The notes beneath the pieces were generated by a model. That model searched no databases, was not told the origin of the DNA, and saw only the letters and a list, made by a program, of their open reading frames with translations. Below are positions 1 through 13,838 of a DNA stretch of 64,000 nucleotides, piece after piece; position 1 is the stretch's first letter, and every line of letters begins with the position of its first letter. The DNA is from Ignelater luminosus (Eukaryota; Arthropoda; Insecta; Coleoptera; Elateridae). The position numbers and the translations under genes are program-made. The stretch is from the NCBI GenBank assembly GCA_011009095.1, contig VTPC01091272.1, forward strand, positions 545,016 through 609,015. The letters run 5' to 3'.

Positions 1-3000
1 ATACTGTTATAGCAAAGTGAAGAAATGAACTTGTGACTCTTTTTAAAGTGTACTGAAATTTACTTTTAAAAACCCACAAATGAATTCTTCAGTTTGTTTG
101 GAAGATATTTTTCTTACAATTATTACTAATTCCAGTTTGTGAATAAGCCGAATACAGAAAGACTGTAGGTTTTGTTTATTTACCTAAGTAGAAATATGTA
201 TTACAAAGAAGGTATTTCCGTACAATAATGATCATGTTTACATGTGAAATATATTTTTGGCAACACTCAATTGGAGTAGTAATAAATCTGAAACAAAGCT
301 GCAAGTGTACACAAATAAAATTTTTACTTCAGTCATACTTCCACAACAGTTAACAGCACTAATTCGATGCATTCTGCATATCTTCTATAAAACCGTGTAC
401 AACCAGTAAGAGTGTTTACAGATAAACAGACTATCATTTTCATCGGTTTTTATAAATTCAGCATATGTTTTTGACAGTTTTTTCCCATAACGGCAAATAC
501 TTAATAACTCTTCATTCAACGATGAAAATGTGTTAAGTACGTACTATACATATCAAATTTATTCATGAAATTTTTATATGCATTTTTTTGATAAGTAATG
601 CAATTAAATAGGATTTAAATAACTGTGGGAGCTTCGATAAGTTAATTTGTTGGAGATCGATCTGTTTAATAGTAATAAATTTTTAATTTAAGTAACTAGG
701 TGTTGATAGAGGTTTAGAATGGATTTTTATTTTATATTCTATAAGCGCGCAATAATCTCGCAGCAGTTTCATTAAAGCGAGTGTATCTCTTTGGAGATAT
801 TTATAACCAGTGCCTGTATGTGTATATACAATTTCGTTTTATAACACAACTTACTATGTATCTGTCTTTCAAGCTGTAAACGAATTTATGTGAGGGGGGA
901 AAATGGAAGCAGCAAGAATTATTTTTCGCTCACTTAAGTTTAGAGCGGTAATCAACAACAGCAAGCCCAGAGCCGAAAACACAAACTACCAGGCTAAAAA
1001 TAATAATAGAGAGACAAAGATAATTTGTTTCTATAACAAACTGTACCATGTGTTATTTTGTAAATTTACATTAGTTCACAGAGAGAGCTATTACAAGATG
1101 TTTATAAATGGGGTCATTTGTATTTACACTTTCTACCCAACTGTCCTGAAAATCTCGCCTTTCAGTGTTTTCGGGGGTTTGTTTTTGATTCGTGCGTCAT
1201 TTGATACAAATAACTGGGAAATATAAAGTTCTACGGCTTTCGTACTAACGTTAGCTATATAAAAGCAACAGCAGTAAAACCGAAACAGAGAGTAAGGGAT
1301 ATTTTACGTTGATATAACAACTTTCTGGATAATAATTTGAGAGAATTCCATATGTTATTCAATATCAGTTAGATCTACCAATGATGTGTTGCGTATGTAG
1401 GTAATGGATTTATACTTGACGAGTCCCTACCTAATGTAAGAGTTTTGTTTTCATCAATACGATATCCTTTCTTCCAAGATGTTTCCTTCATTATACAAAC
1501 ACTTTTTAAACGGCAGGTAAAGTTATTCCTTACATTTGTTTTATAGAAAAAGGCAAACTCTAGAAAACAAAATATAATCTGCCTAGAAGATTTTGTAATT
1601 TGATTTTATAAATGTAACATGAGCAAATAGTGAATAACCTTTTCAGTAAACTGATAATAACGCAACTGAGACGGTAACTAGATCCTGAATTCTTTGTCTG
1701 TATGCATAATGCAATTTAAAGGCAAAGAAAATTATTATCCGTGTCTGCTTTAATCCAGGCGCCAATACAGTGTAAGACAATTAGCTTTTCCTCAATGTGA
1801 AACATAACAAAAGAAAACACTACACAAGGAAAGAGAATTCAGAGATATAACAAGAAGAAAGTTAACTTCATAAATAAATTGTGAAACACGGGGTTGTGTC
1901 TGTTTTTGGAATGTTTCATTTTGCTAGTTGTTTGGTTTGATTTGGTCAAAACACCTAATCTTCGTATTCTGAAATCAGAAATTGTATCAAACAGGCCCTT
2001 TATTGATTATGATTGAGAAGAGGCAATAAAATCCGAAGTCTTTTATTTTGCTCACAAAATTCTGTATATCTGTTCTGTTATAATCAAATATCGCTGAAGA
2101 AAGGTCGCAATCTTCTTTATGTCCTAGTCAGTTTTCATGTATTAAGAGCAGAAGGTTAGATCGAGCCTGAACTATTTTTATAAATTCAATGTGAGATAAT
2201 TAAACAAGCTGGGTTTATTAATTTTGATGGAACTTTGCATGTACCATATAGAAAGGAGAGTTAAATTGGAAGCATGTTGTCGAGATTTTGGATTTTGGTC
2301 TTACTTGATCCCCAGATTGATTTAGCCTCAGAATCTCTGACCTGTTCGTCTCCTGAGCCAGCCAGACTCTGTACACAAAAGACACCAAACCATATGACCG
2401 CTATCTTATTTTCCAAAAGTGAATTCAGAAAATGTCCAGTTTTTTAAATTATTAATACTAAACAGGCGGCTACCATAAATGCCAACTGTCACTAAACACC
2501 TGCCCAATTAAGAGAAAGATTAAAGTAGGTACTGTATTAGTATTCGCTTGTTATATGATCGACACACTGGTTGGTCGAACTGTTTGCTTATTTGACAATG
2601 CGTTAGTTTTTAGATTTTTCAATATAAGATGTCAGATAATCACACTTCACACGTTAAAGAGTGTAACAGTAGTTTAAAAAAATTATTTTTAATTAAAAGG
2701 TTACTCACCAAACAACTTAAATACTTATTTAAAACAATCCGGCTAATGGTGACTCATCTCACATTGGATCGTGGGTGTCAGATAGTTTTAAAAGTAAATT
2801 GGGACCTACCAACACTATGATAAACCACAGGTCTATTATTAGATTTCTGTCTTAAACCCAACACAAAAAACACTAAGGACAGACTTAGCTTATCGATAAT
2901 CTATGTTGAATGCCAGAGCTTTTTTTGTTTACTTTGGAAGAACAACTCAAAATTCCAAGACAGACGTGGTGTTTATCAATAAGATATGAGACACAAAAAT

Positions 3001-3145
3001 GATATACAGTTTTATTCAATCAATATGTTTATCATTAACACACAAACAACTCTTCAACACGAGTAAAAAAACCTTTTTAATTTTAAATAATCCTCACTAA
3101 ATAGAAGTGACGTCACCCTAGTTTAATTAACAACTAGGTTAACAA
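1..3145. other. AT-rich stretch, no gene recognised
   Basis: Reading both strands shows no conserved domain, tRNA or element terminus here. The longest open frame, 903-1226 on the plus strand, encodes 107 residues with no recognisable motif and sits within chance length. I treat the stretch as intergenic or intronic. Confidence 0.6.
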
Positions 3146-3350
3146 ACAAATAAACATCAATAATAGCAACCTAATTATCAATAAACAAATAGATATTCAT
3201 AATATTGAATATATTTAATCATTGAACAAGTGGATATCATCGATAGCAACTAATTGTCAATAAAACAAATGCATATCCACAATATTGAATATTCTTTAAT
3301 TATTAAAACAAGTGGATTTTAACAATAACCACTAATTCATCAAACAAAAA
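3146..3350. repeat. diverged ~81-bp tandem repeat, about 2.5 units
   Basis: Three successive units start at 3146, 3226 and 3308, giving periods of 80 and 82 bp. The first two share the string AATATTGAATAT followed by an AT-rich tail. Units two and three both begin ACAAGTGGAT. All three keep a TAATT/TCAATAAA-like core. The copies are clearly diverged, so this is an old tandem duplication and not a young satellite. No function is implied. Confidence 0.6.
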
Positions 3351-6300
3351 CCAATAAATGTCACCAAGTCGCAGTATAACAACAAAAGTTTCACCTTGTC
3401 ATATGAACAAATTTTAAAAAACAAACGTTAAAACAAAACACAGGCTTAACTCACAGATATGTGTTTCCTGGCTTTATCACAATTCTCTGGGGATCAACAT
3501 TCAATGCTGTTTGCTAGATTTTGATTGTTGATCCAGTAGCATTGTATACCACACCTTTGTGAGGTTATGAACGATATTACCTCTGTTAAATTTCTATCTC
3601 AGATTAATAGGAAATTCAGATTATTCTGATTTTTCTATGATAAACGACAAGATTTTCACAACTTTGAAAACCATTAGTGGACTCATTGGTCCATTCAATA
3701 ATCTCGGTTTTTCCAGATCACAAACAACCATAACAGAATTCAAAGGCTAAAATAGAAATTCACAATACTCAAAGAAACTCCCTAACACAATATTTATTCA
3801 GACTCCGCTGAAGAAATCCTGTTGATTGTGCAACTTCTTTCGCAATCTCTTCTCCCAGATGAAACCGGAAGGACCACACCTAAGAGAAGTGTCCACCCAT
3901 CCGCCAAATTTCAAAATGTGAAATGACTAAAATTATACAAATTTAACTGAAGAGAAAGTCAATGATCTAGGATCGATGTTTTGCGTTTCTAAATTAAATT
4001 AGAATTTCTAAAGAATTATCAAACACAAATGAAGTTTTTATAAGGAAAAATAACAATTATTCAAGAAAATTTAAAATCGATTTAATTCAGGGGTACTTCA
4101 TTCGGGAATTCCCCGAGAGCAACAAAATTTTGCACTTTCTTACCAAAGATAATTTTAAATTAGAAAAACTTAAAAATATAAAATTCCTAATTCAGTCTAA
4201 TCAATAAACAAACTAACTTTTGAATTCAACAATAAATTATGGAAATTGACTTAAATAAGTTGAGAGTATGCGTCCACATTATTTTATGACACTCTCGTAC
4301 CAACATAGAATAATGAAATCTTGGCGAGATTTTAAGAAATTTAAATAATTCTATGGCAACGAGTAACGAACCTTAAACGTAGAGAATTAAATCAAGCACG
4401 CAATTTGACCAATCAGCACATCGGTCACGTGCCGATCAAGCAACTTTGTTTTATAATTTGTAATGGTTACCGCTTGGACTATCGCAAAAGTGGTCTGTGC
4501 TTGACGAGTGCGAATTGTACTTTTTCAAATTCTAAACGTATTTGATACAACTTGAAAGCTAGTTGAGTCAACCGCTCGAAGCACTGAGTCAGCACATGAG
4601 CCAGATCCGTTTATCAAAGGCAGAACTTCTTAAATTTTTGATAATGGAAAATCAATACAAAGTAGAAAAGGCACAATAGAGCAACTGTTTAAATAACTAC
4701 CTCTACTTTTTGGGCTGGTTTGGCTTTTAGATCTAGGTAGACTTACTTTTCAGGTCAATCAAGTTGAGAATAATTAGTTTAGCAAAGAAATATCTTTTTT
4801 AAAGTTTGTAAATGGAGAAAAGTCTCTAAACTCTAAATTAGTTTAATGCGGCAGGAACCTACATCAGACTTTTATGATCGTTTCTTCTTAGTAGAGCAAT
4901 GATTGTAGACGACCAAAGTTTACTGTGTCCAGAATGTATAATAGAAGTCGCTAGACGTCTGTTCTGTTCAATTAAGGCGAGATTATATTTCTTCATGAAT
5001 AGAGCAAAAATATAAGTTAAGTAGTCCTGAATCTAGAGTGTTTCAAAATTTTGATCATCTCTGTACGTAGCTGCTTTTGCGCATCGGAAGATAGTAGATA
5101 TTCAGAGAAAAACTAATTCTCAGCATTATTTCACTAGCTTCAGTAGAAAATGCCAGAATCTACAAAATATCATGGTTTGCTTGTAGACAGTTATTGTTTT
5201 CCCTCCACGAAAAGAAATAGTTTCCATACCACGGGGTAATATTTAGAAAAGAAATTCCCCCTAAATGCAATCACAACCAAGAAGAAGGGGCAGCTTTACA
5301 AAACAAGTCCGACTGAGATGGTGGTAGATTTTCTAGCCATGGTAGAAAGTATGCAAAAGTCAATAGAATAGTAGAAGTTTTACAAAAGCATCAATGGCTT
5401 GGTATTTGATTCTAGTAGAGTTAAACTTTAAAACGAAAGTAAACTAAGCCTGCAGAATTTTGGGGTAGATATGTTAACTATCGATGTTGTTGTTTTGTAT
5501 GCTGGACTTTGGTGGGCACCTGGGCACCGGCTATTTACGGTAAAAATAATGGGACTTTTTAATTTTAATATCTTCATTAAAGTAGTACTCTTGGGAAAAT
5601 AAATTTTTACGGTATAAGGTGAACTAAAAATCAATCAATATTCGGCGATTGTCTTATTGTTAAGATCTTCTTTCTTTTAGCTCCCTGAAGACACTAAGGT
5701 ATTTTAAAGTGGTAAAAAGACATAAGAGAAGGTATAAATGTCTAAATTCACGAAAAGTTATTAAAAAGAATAAAAGTTTACGGTATTTGGATTTATATGG
5801 AATTCCATAAATTTAATTTAATTCCAGGGCACATAAGTTTCAAATTGTCAAGATATCAGCTAATTAAAAATGTTAAGCCACTTCTGCTATGTAGACACAG
5901 TTGCAGCACATCCTGTATATGGACAATTTGTTTCATTTGTTTTAACGGTTTTTAAAGCATATTTTAGGTCAACTTAATTTATTAATTATTTAAGTCATAA
6001 TCCTCTAAAAATGAATGGTAGACAATATTGATTTTATTATGTTACAGTTAAGAGCTTATAGAAAATCTTAATTTAAAACGCAAATGAAAAGTTGAAAGTG
6101 TTTTGCTTTTTCCGTTTGAATTTTAAACACCAGGAAGATTTAATTCTTGATGTTATCTTTATATTCTACTATGATTGAGATACTGTTATTTTCTGTTACT
6201 TATAATTTTACATAATGCCAGAAAACAAATAAAATGATATACTTTAACTGATTTTCAACATAAAGTATGTCAATATTCACCATTATGTACATAATACACA

Positions 6301-8933
6301 ACTAGAAGCTATGGGTAAATTAATATTTATACAGATAAGTGGCTACATTTCACGCTTGATTTAAAGAAACAATAGAAGCAATAGCAATTGTGTTCGATAA
6401 ACGGATGAATGTTTCCTCGATATAATTTCTTTAGTTTTAAAGTTAGATTATCAGTATTTATAAAAAATATCAATTACTGTAAAGTTAATTTCTTCTTTTA
6501 AATATCTCGATACTGAAAATTTAAAAAAAATTTAAAATAAAATAAAAATTTGTTTTTTATTTAATGTTGATTCTCATAGGAATTAAGTTCAAAGTACAGA
6601 AATGTTAATTTTCTACATATTATTTATTCAAAAGCAGACCGATATATATGCACTTCGTCCATTCGTTCGTTCCTTTTCGTATATAAAACAACCAGTACCG
6701 GTTTGTAGTCAGCTGTTGAATTTTAATACCACAATTTACAACCGAGCGATATAATCGTATATATTCATTCCGACTACGCCCGCCATGAGAAAGTTTTTAA
6801 CAAAAAGTAAAATATGATTTACTTTTGTCACCTAATACCGACAGAAATTGCTGCAGTTACACAAAATATCATGTTACTCCTAATCTATAAGATTTCTTAA
6901 CAATTACTGATAATCAAAACAATTTACCAATTTATTCTCAACGAAATTCAATGTCAGATTCCCACTGGAATTATTATAGTAGATAACATTTTTTATACTT
7001 GCCTAATATGCTACAAAACTAATAAATTAATACAAACGGGATTAAGGTCTTTTATATTTCTTGTTTGTTTTATAAAATTTCCATATGGGTTCCTTATTAA
7101 AATATAAGGTTACCTAACATGGTGGGCAATATCGTTTTGTTGATGCCACTTAATTAATTGAATCTTCTTCAACATTTTTGAGTAGAAATCTAATAATTTT
7201 CACAGTAAATAAGAATTAAGAACAATCTTCTTTTCAATCAGTTTTTTTATGATATCCTATTTTAATCCACGCTGTCCGATACTACCTAATTCGCAAAATC
7301 AACGCATTAACTTAAGTATGTTCTTGACCTGCCTGTCATAGAGAATTTTAAAATTCTCCAAGGGGTTAGAAATGCGAGTTTCTAAACCAGCTTGAGCCTG
7401 CTTCAGGAATTCTCTGACCTAACGTGGTTGTGTGTAAGTTAATCTTGTCTTCTTAACACACATCTTTTCAGTAATCTCTTCTACGAGAGCTTCTCTTCGT
7501 CACACCAAGTTAATAACAAGTATGTGTTACAAATACCGTACTTAATACACTTAAAACAGTTGTCGGCTTTTACCCTCCAGTGGCCGATTACAGCTTCCCA
7601 TCCCCTCTTCACTACAGGGCACACGTTAATACCCACTTCATACTCTACCCTCAAGCTCTGCCATCAATCCCCACCTAACCAAATCATCTCCCCTCCGGTT
7701 GACCCAGAACCTGCTTTGGGATGCTACTTTCTATTAACAATTGAAAAAAATAACTTAATGACAAGATGTTTTGATCAAAATAATATGATATTCCAACCCC
7801 AACTCGAAGTTGGAGAAGAACGGGTCCAATCTGTGTACTACAGAAGTGTCTTTTCTGTCTTTTTTATTTAGTCAAATTACTGATCAAACACTCAAAACTC
7901 AAAACACGTTTTTAGATATACCAAATGTTTTATCAAGCGCTCACAAAGTTAGGTTTGAATTTAGCTTACTAACTGACAAAATCAAATAACATCAAAGAAA
8001 ACTGATATTTATGATTTCCTTCAAATCACTTTAAGGTACTAAGGTGACATAAACTTGAACATTCTGAACACGATGAATATAAACTATTTTTTTTGGGACT
8101 CCATAAAAGATATTCTTCCGCAGCAAAGATATATTGTGTTTTGGCTACAAATGCTTGTTGCATAAATTTCTTACTAAAGAAGGAATATATGGAAAGTAGT
8201 GCAATTAGCATGGTTTCCTGTAGACCTATTGCACTTAAATCTTCAAAATTCTATTGAAGTTATATAATTAGAATAAATACATCAGCCAGTTTCACACAGT
8301 TTTATCTCAAGTAACTGAAAGCAATCTCAACAGTCATTACCTTGCATATTATCAATCCATTCGGTAATTGTTTCAGCTTTCAGTATCTCGACGTTTTGCG
8401 TTTTCTCCTTCAAGTCATTTGCTTTGCGGAAAAACAAAACAAATATAGTTGTAACATAATCTTCATCATTTGGAAATTGTTTCCGCAGATTTTTCTATAA
8501 CTTTAGATTGTGTGAGGTAGGGCACGCAGAAATCGTAAGAGAGTAAGAAGAAGACGTGGGGGATTGAATAAAACTGAAAAAGAAATATTTTTTTACCTTT
8601 CCTCTAAACTGTCTTTGGGGTATTACATTATATTCTTAAGAAAGTACCTATTTAATAGATTTGCGGTCCACCTGCTACCGTGAAACTCGAAACCTTACCA
8701 TCAAGACCGTCGACCCTGCACCCATACCAGAAAACAAATTGCATCAAAAGCAACTGCACGTACAGTCCTTGCAACAAGACAAAACATTTGATGCTTACAA
8801 ACTGCTTAAACAGTGAATAGCAACGAGTTAAAATCAAAGTACGGAATCTCTCCATTCCGTACGTCAGCTATTGCGTGCCTTCTCCTGGCATGTGGGCTGT
8901 AACTGACCAGCCTTGATTTTATCATGTAGGCCG
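3351..8933. other. unassigned AT-rich DNA
   Basis: No transposase, polymerase or known domain could be read in any frame. The 115-residue frame at 7524-7871 and the 68-residue frame at 5428-5634 show no family features. A few slightly GC-richer islands (about 4400-4620, 5480-5540 and 7330-7520) may be old repeats, but I could not find ends for them. Confidence 0.5.
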
Positions 8934-9088
8934 GGTTGGACAAAGCTCTGTCAAATGCTTGATCCATTGATGAACCACTTGATCAATTGATTAACCAATC
9001 AGAAGTAGTGAAATGTTCGAAATTATCCAATCAGATCGACTAATCAACCGATCAACTTGATCAATGATCAAATTATTTTTGTGCAACC
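8934..9088. repeat. palindromic foldback element, about 155 bp
   Basis: The outer ends are GGTTGGACAAA at 8934 and TTTGTGCAACC ending at 9088, inverted copies with one mismatch. Internal to these, the left arm carries TTGATC/ATTGAT/TTGATCAATTGATTA words, and the right arm carries the same words in reverse complement. Near the centre, CCAATCAGAAG and ATCCAATCAG flank a short turn. Nearly the whole segment can fold into one long imperfect hairpin. This is the structure of a foldback or MITE-like non-autonomous DNA element. I could not find a convincing target duplication (flanks CCG and AAG), so the superfamily is open. Confidence 0.7.
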
Positions 9089-10933
9089 AAGCTGTAATCA
9101 TCTCTATTCAAGGCTGTAAAGGTATACTACGGCAAAGTTAACAGACAGGTATAAGATTTATTTCAGTTCCAAAGTGTATCACTAGCTACGAGTAGGCAGA
9201 CCAGCAGTTTCAAAAGTTTGTATCGCACCTTTCTAAAAATCACACTGAAAACGATCGCGGTATTCCCACATAAAATAGAGTGGGTGTTACAAAAACAGTT
9301 ATGGAGGTGAGATAAAAGTTTTAGACACACCACAGCCTAAAAACCTTCTATATGAATGAGATAAATATAAAAAATTGGGATTGTTCAAAAAGGACTAATT
9401 TTCTGGTAAATGTTATTTCAGAAGAACTGCCACCGTCCAATGGAAGCTATTACTGCAACTACTACTATTTTAGCCATATCAAATTTATGCTGTTCGTCTT
9501 ACGAAGCGTGGTTCAATATTAAAAGGTAAAGTTTGATCAAACACAATCTGATCACTGAGAAAAATAATTTTACACAAAAGACTGAATCTGATAAAACAGG
9601 GTAATAAAGCATTAAATGGATTGGCTACGCATCCAGTCTTCTAATCTGAATTTCTAATAGTTGTGTAGGATAAACAAATTCAAAAAGTAAATTCTATAAA
9701 TAGTATCTGCACCAAAAGTTCTGTTGTAGCTCGGTTTGGACCATTGGGGTTGAAGGCAAGACTTGATAAAGTGCAACCAAGGCAAAATCGATACGTGTTA
9801 TTATATCATCTAAAAGTTCCCCAGTTTTCTTCGAGACGACAATGGAAAATGCAAAATTAGCTAAAAGGTATTGGTAACAAATATTCAAAATTTTTTAATA
9901 AGAATCTAGTATTATTCAATAAAAGATATCCAAAGCATATTACATATATTAAATCAAGTCTCAAATATGAACAAAAGAACAGAAGCCATCAGTGAACCAA
10001 GACCACAAAAAGACATTCGCCTTTTGGGCATTCGTACTGGACTAAAGCATGAAGCAAATGAGATGTGTCTATTTAGAACTTGGAAGGTTTAAGTTATTGG
10101 TCGACGGTGATCAGTAAAGTTTAGGTTTCAAAATTGCAATAATTAGCATGATCAGCCTAAAATAATAGTTTAACACATTCGTATAATTTGTTAAATCAAT
10201 ATTGTCTCATTATGTAATAATCTTGAAACGTCATAGGATCCCTGTATAAAATATTATGAATTTTCCAATGTTCACCATTATAATTCCTATCAAGCAGTAA
10301 CCCCTTAATGCTACGACTAGACAACTTTGACCCTCTGGGCTGAATTAGCTTATTTAAAGGCAGATATATCAACAAGAACTTACTTTCGAGGAGTACAAAA
10401 CTAATTTAGTCTTAAGGGTTGGAGCTGTGAAATATGGGAATGTGTTTTGTCGACATTTTTTTGGAAACACGTATGAAAACGACAGCCTCATGTCACACTA
10501 CCTTCCTATTGGAAAATCACGATCGTTGGTACCTGCATTGAAAATTTGATAAACTAGTTGTATGGGGATGAAGACAACTGTGCCACAAGAGTGAAGCACA
10601 CAGCCAAAAACAGTCTAAAATGTTGTAAACCTTAAGATTTCGAGATTTATAGCTATTTCTTGATTGTAGCTAGTATTCTTCTTATTTTCCGCCATTTTGA
10701 TACACTCTGGTTTTTGCTAATACGTACACATTAGGATGAAGGTTGAGGAAAGTCGCAGTATCGGTGACCATGATGAATCTACTTATACTTTATACTTTGA
10801 TTACTACAGAAAACAAAGCAGTTTGCTTCCTTGCGTTTTTGCGGAGCTTTTACTACAATTTAGCCAAACCTGGAGGTATTCCAACCTCCAGTAGGAATTT
10901 TTAACGTAGTCACACTGTACCCTGTGCTATTGC
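9089..10933. other. unassigned AT-rich DNA
   Basis: No gene or element terminus recognised. A short perfect inverted repeat (GGAGGT / ACCTCC) lies near 10870-10890. It could belong to the body of the tRNA-like repeat that follows. Confidence 0.5.
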
Positions 10934-11016
10934 ATTCTTTGGAGATCTCAGAATCGCGCTCGGGATTGAACCCACAACCTTTGGGTGATAAATCAGATGC
11001 TTAACTATCAAAGAAT
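10934..11016 (-). repeat. tRNA-like sequence, SINE head or tRNA pseudogene
   Basis: On the minus strand, GGTTCAATCCC (about 10962-10972) matches the T-arm/B-box of tRNA genes. Upstream of it, TAGTTAAGCATCTG (about 10995-11008) resembles the D-arm/A-box, at a natural spacing. The segment is closed by an 8-bp complementary pair, ATTCTTTG (10934-10941) and CAAAGAAT (11009-11016), in acceptor-stem position. The anticodon stem pairs poorly and the T stem is weak, so a functional tRNA is unlikely. A tRNA-derived SINE head or decayed tRNA is the best reading. No second copy was seen in the window. Confidence 0.45.
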
Positions 11017-13463
11017 TATTTAAAATATGAATCATGTCTGTTGGTCTGATATTTTAGAAGTATGGTATAATAAATACTTAATGGATCATGAGATGGTCTA
11101 CTAATCAGACAAGTTTTTTCACAAAAGTGACTAACAAATTAGAAGAACTCTGACTGTTGAACCTTTATTCATGTTATGTATATAGGAACTTCTAATCTTT
11201 GTTAGCAACCAGTTTTTAAAATAATAGCTACTGTCAGAATTCCTAATAACAAAGATAATTAAAGATATTCTCCGTCTCTGTTGCTCTTACAGAATTAAGT
11301 ATATTACTGCCGTTGTCTAATCAAAGTATTATCTATATTCTGTAGACTTTAGCCTAACTCAATAAGCAAAGATTATCTTAAACAGGCTGAGAAATACTAT
11401 GCCGTGTAACCTTGCGCTTATGAAAAAGTAATATTTCTAAATAGAACTTCTAGACCAACGCATACATGCGATATAGCTGAAGACTTGCTTCGAATGCAAT
11501 GGAACAAAGTGCAGTACAAAAACCGGTAGAAAACTGAATTTGGCAGTTCAGTTTACATTTTGTTTTCCGTTTTGTCGCCAAGATCTACTATCTTGCCTTA
11601 GTCGCCTACTTTGGATTTTGATATGTTTGTCTATAATCATTTAGGCTATATATTATAATTTTATATTTAGATATTTCTTCAAGATATTTCAAATACAGAT
11701 GGTAATGGAATATTATCGTAAATAAAAAGATTACTACATGAAAAATAATTTTGTCCTCCAATCAAATTCAACTGTATTTGTGCAATTATAACAAAACAAA
11801 CTGTAATCGACCTATAGTAGATTTTATTGATGTTTTGAGAAAATTATTAGCTGCAGTAACTAATACCAAATATGCAATAAACAGATTATTGTTTTAGAGT
11901 TATGAGAAGATAAACTATCTTGTTCAATCCACAACTTCATTAATTTTATTGAAATAGTTGATAGCATCAAAATAACACTTGTACAGTAATTAGGTTAGAA
12001 CAATTAATGCAAATTAAAATTCATTAAATCGTATGCATAGTGCTACAATATTCAGTTTATATTCTGAAGTGGTACAAATTCGTACAAAAATTACAAACAA
12101 CACAACAGAATGACAAAGACAAAAACGTAAAAACAAAAATTTAAATCTTAAATGAGCACACTAACCCCAAAAGTTAATTTAGTTTCCCTTGGTAGTGAAA
12201 TATAACCCCATTATGAAGATTCAGAGAGTGCACCCCAAATGTTAATAGGGAGGGGGTGATTCGTACTTGTCTATTATCACATCCCATATGGGATAAATCA
12301 ATACTTTATTTACTCGAAGCCATGTATTAGCTTTGATGTGTATGTGTATATGGTGCAGCTCACAAAGAATCGAGCAAAATCCATATGTCAATTCAATTTT
12401 TATATTAATTAGGGTTTTAACGACCGTTAAATAACAATATTTGTTTATTAAATTAATCATTTATGCTCAAACGTTTTTGACTGTATACACTTATACTGCT
12501 TAAACAGCTCGTTTCGTGTTGATTTTAACTCGAGTGATTCAATTATGTTAATAGGAGTGGAATTATTTGAGTTTATAATTTATAAATGTATTAAATACCT
12601 CATAAATAAAAGTAGATCGAAAGATTATGGACCTGATGAATTTGAGAAGTTTTTTATCTTTCGATTTATCAAAAATGAATAAACTAAAAGTTTTCAGTTA
12701 GTTTAAAAATAAAAAGCAAACGTTGCTCGTGCGAGTTCTTGAATATTTTATTGCTTACTAGTCCCAAACGTGAAATAATTTATCAAGTGCGCTTTATTAT
12801 ATTGTCTTTAGATTCAAATACCTGCGGTTGGATAAGATACTTTTTTTTCGTCTATATTGTTGTCCCAGTAGTGATAAATTGAAACTAATTTATAATCTTT
12901 AGGATTCAAATACCAGTCTTTATAGCACGTTTATTTCATTTATAATATTTTTGTTTATGTGATTCATATACCTTATGATGGATTTATTCAATTCCAGGTA
13001 CCACAATGGTAAGCCGAAAAATAAGTTAGAGAAAAAAGAAGAGAAAACGTCAAACTTTTTCTTGCTTTCATCTTTTTGCTTCTTCCATTCATTGGCTCGC
13101 TTAAGACATGAGTATTATGTTACGGGAATAGCTGAACACTATTTGAATGTTTCTTAATTTAGGTAACAATCGGTTCACCAGCAGGGTGCATACACACAAT
13201 ACATTTATTTCACTAGGGAACAGCTGTGCTACAATCGAAAATATGTACTTAACCAAACTTGTCCTACGTAACACCGCGTATAACGCGTCGTTTAAATTGA
13301 AGATTAGATCTACTAGAAATAACTCGGAATAATTGTCGATTAATCTGGGGTTCAGAGAAACATTTGTTTTGGACATTTTCAGCATTCTAAAAACGCTGTG
13401 GAATGCAGTAGGTATCTGAAACTACACGTAAAAGTATGCACGTAACATATATTTTTACCTGTA
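11017..13463. other. unassigned AT-rich DNA
   Basis: No coding motif was found. Several short overlapping frames between 12975 and 13385 on both strands carry no recognised domain. The stretch ends at the copia insertion site. Confidence 0.5.
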
Positions 13464-13468
13464 TTTTC

Positions 13469-13727
13469 TGTTATTGTAGAAAGAACAATTCTACATTATG
13501 TTTAAGTTGTCGCTTCTGCATAAAAACTGATTTCCCTCTCTTTTTCTGTGCTTTATTATTATTATTATTATTATTATTATCATGCCCATATACGAGTTGT
13601 AATTTCATTGTGTTGTGCAATCTTGGATTAATGTTTTGTCACAATTATTTGTATTAGTTAATCACTTTTACTGGTTCATTTAATAAACTTATCAATAATA
13701 ATACTTGTGCTTGCGTATCTGTCTACA
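13469..13727 (+). repeat. 5' LTR of copia element
   Basis: Begins TGTTATTGTAGAA and ends GTCTACA. It contains a (TTA)n microsatellite with one unit more than the 3' LTR, and an AATAAA-type polyadenylation motif near 13681. By eye it differs from the 3' LTR by six substitutions, one ATT unit and a one-base indel. Confidence 0.96.
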
Positions 13728-13741
13728 GGTTATGGGCCCAG
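13728..13741 (+). other. primer binding site, half-tRNA iMet type
   Basis: The 14 bases directly after the 5' LTR, GGTTATGGGCCCAG, are the reverse complement of the anticodon-arm sequence CTGGGCCCATAACC of eukaryotic initiator tRNA-Met. Drosophila copia is known to prime from a cleaved 5' half of this tRNA rather than from its 3' end. The same internal complementarity here implies the same priming mode. Confidence 0.9.
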
Positions 13742-13838
13742 ATAAAATTATGGAATAGTTTACAGTAATGTGATCAAGGATTTGTTGTGACTTTGTGAGG
13801 TTATATCAGTTTTTTTGTTTGGTATAAAAAGTGAAAAA

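Noticed and set aside
903..1226. 107-residue open frame
   Set aside because: Chance-length, no motif, no codon or splice context supporting a gene.
6679..6790. TATATAAAAC box with a downstream CAGT and a short ATG frame, resembling a core promoter
   Set aside because: TATA-like words are common in AT-rich DNA, and the frame after it is only about ten codons.
7524..7871. 115-residue frame with Pro/Ser-rich start
   Set aside because: No family recognised, opens at a non-ATG codon, and is likely chance or an old repeat.
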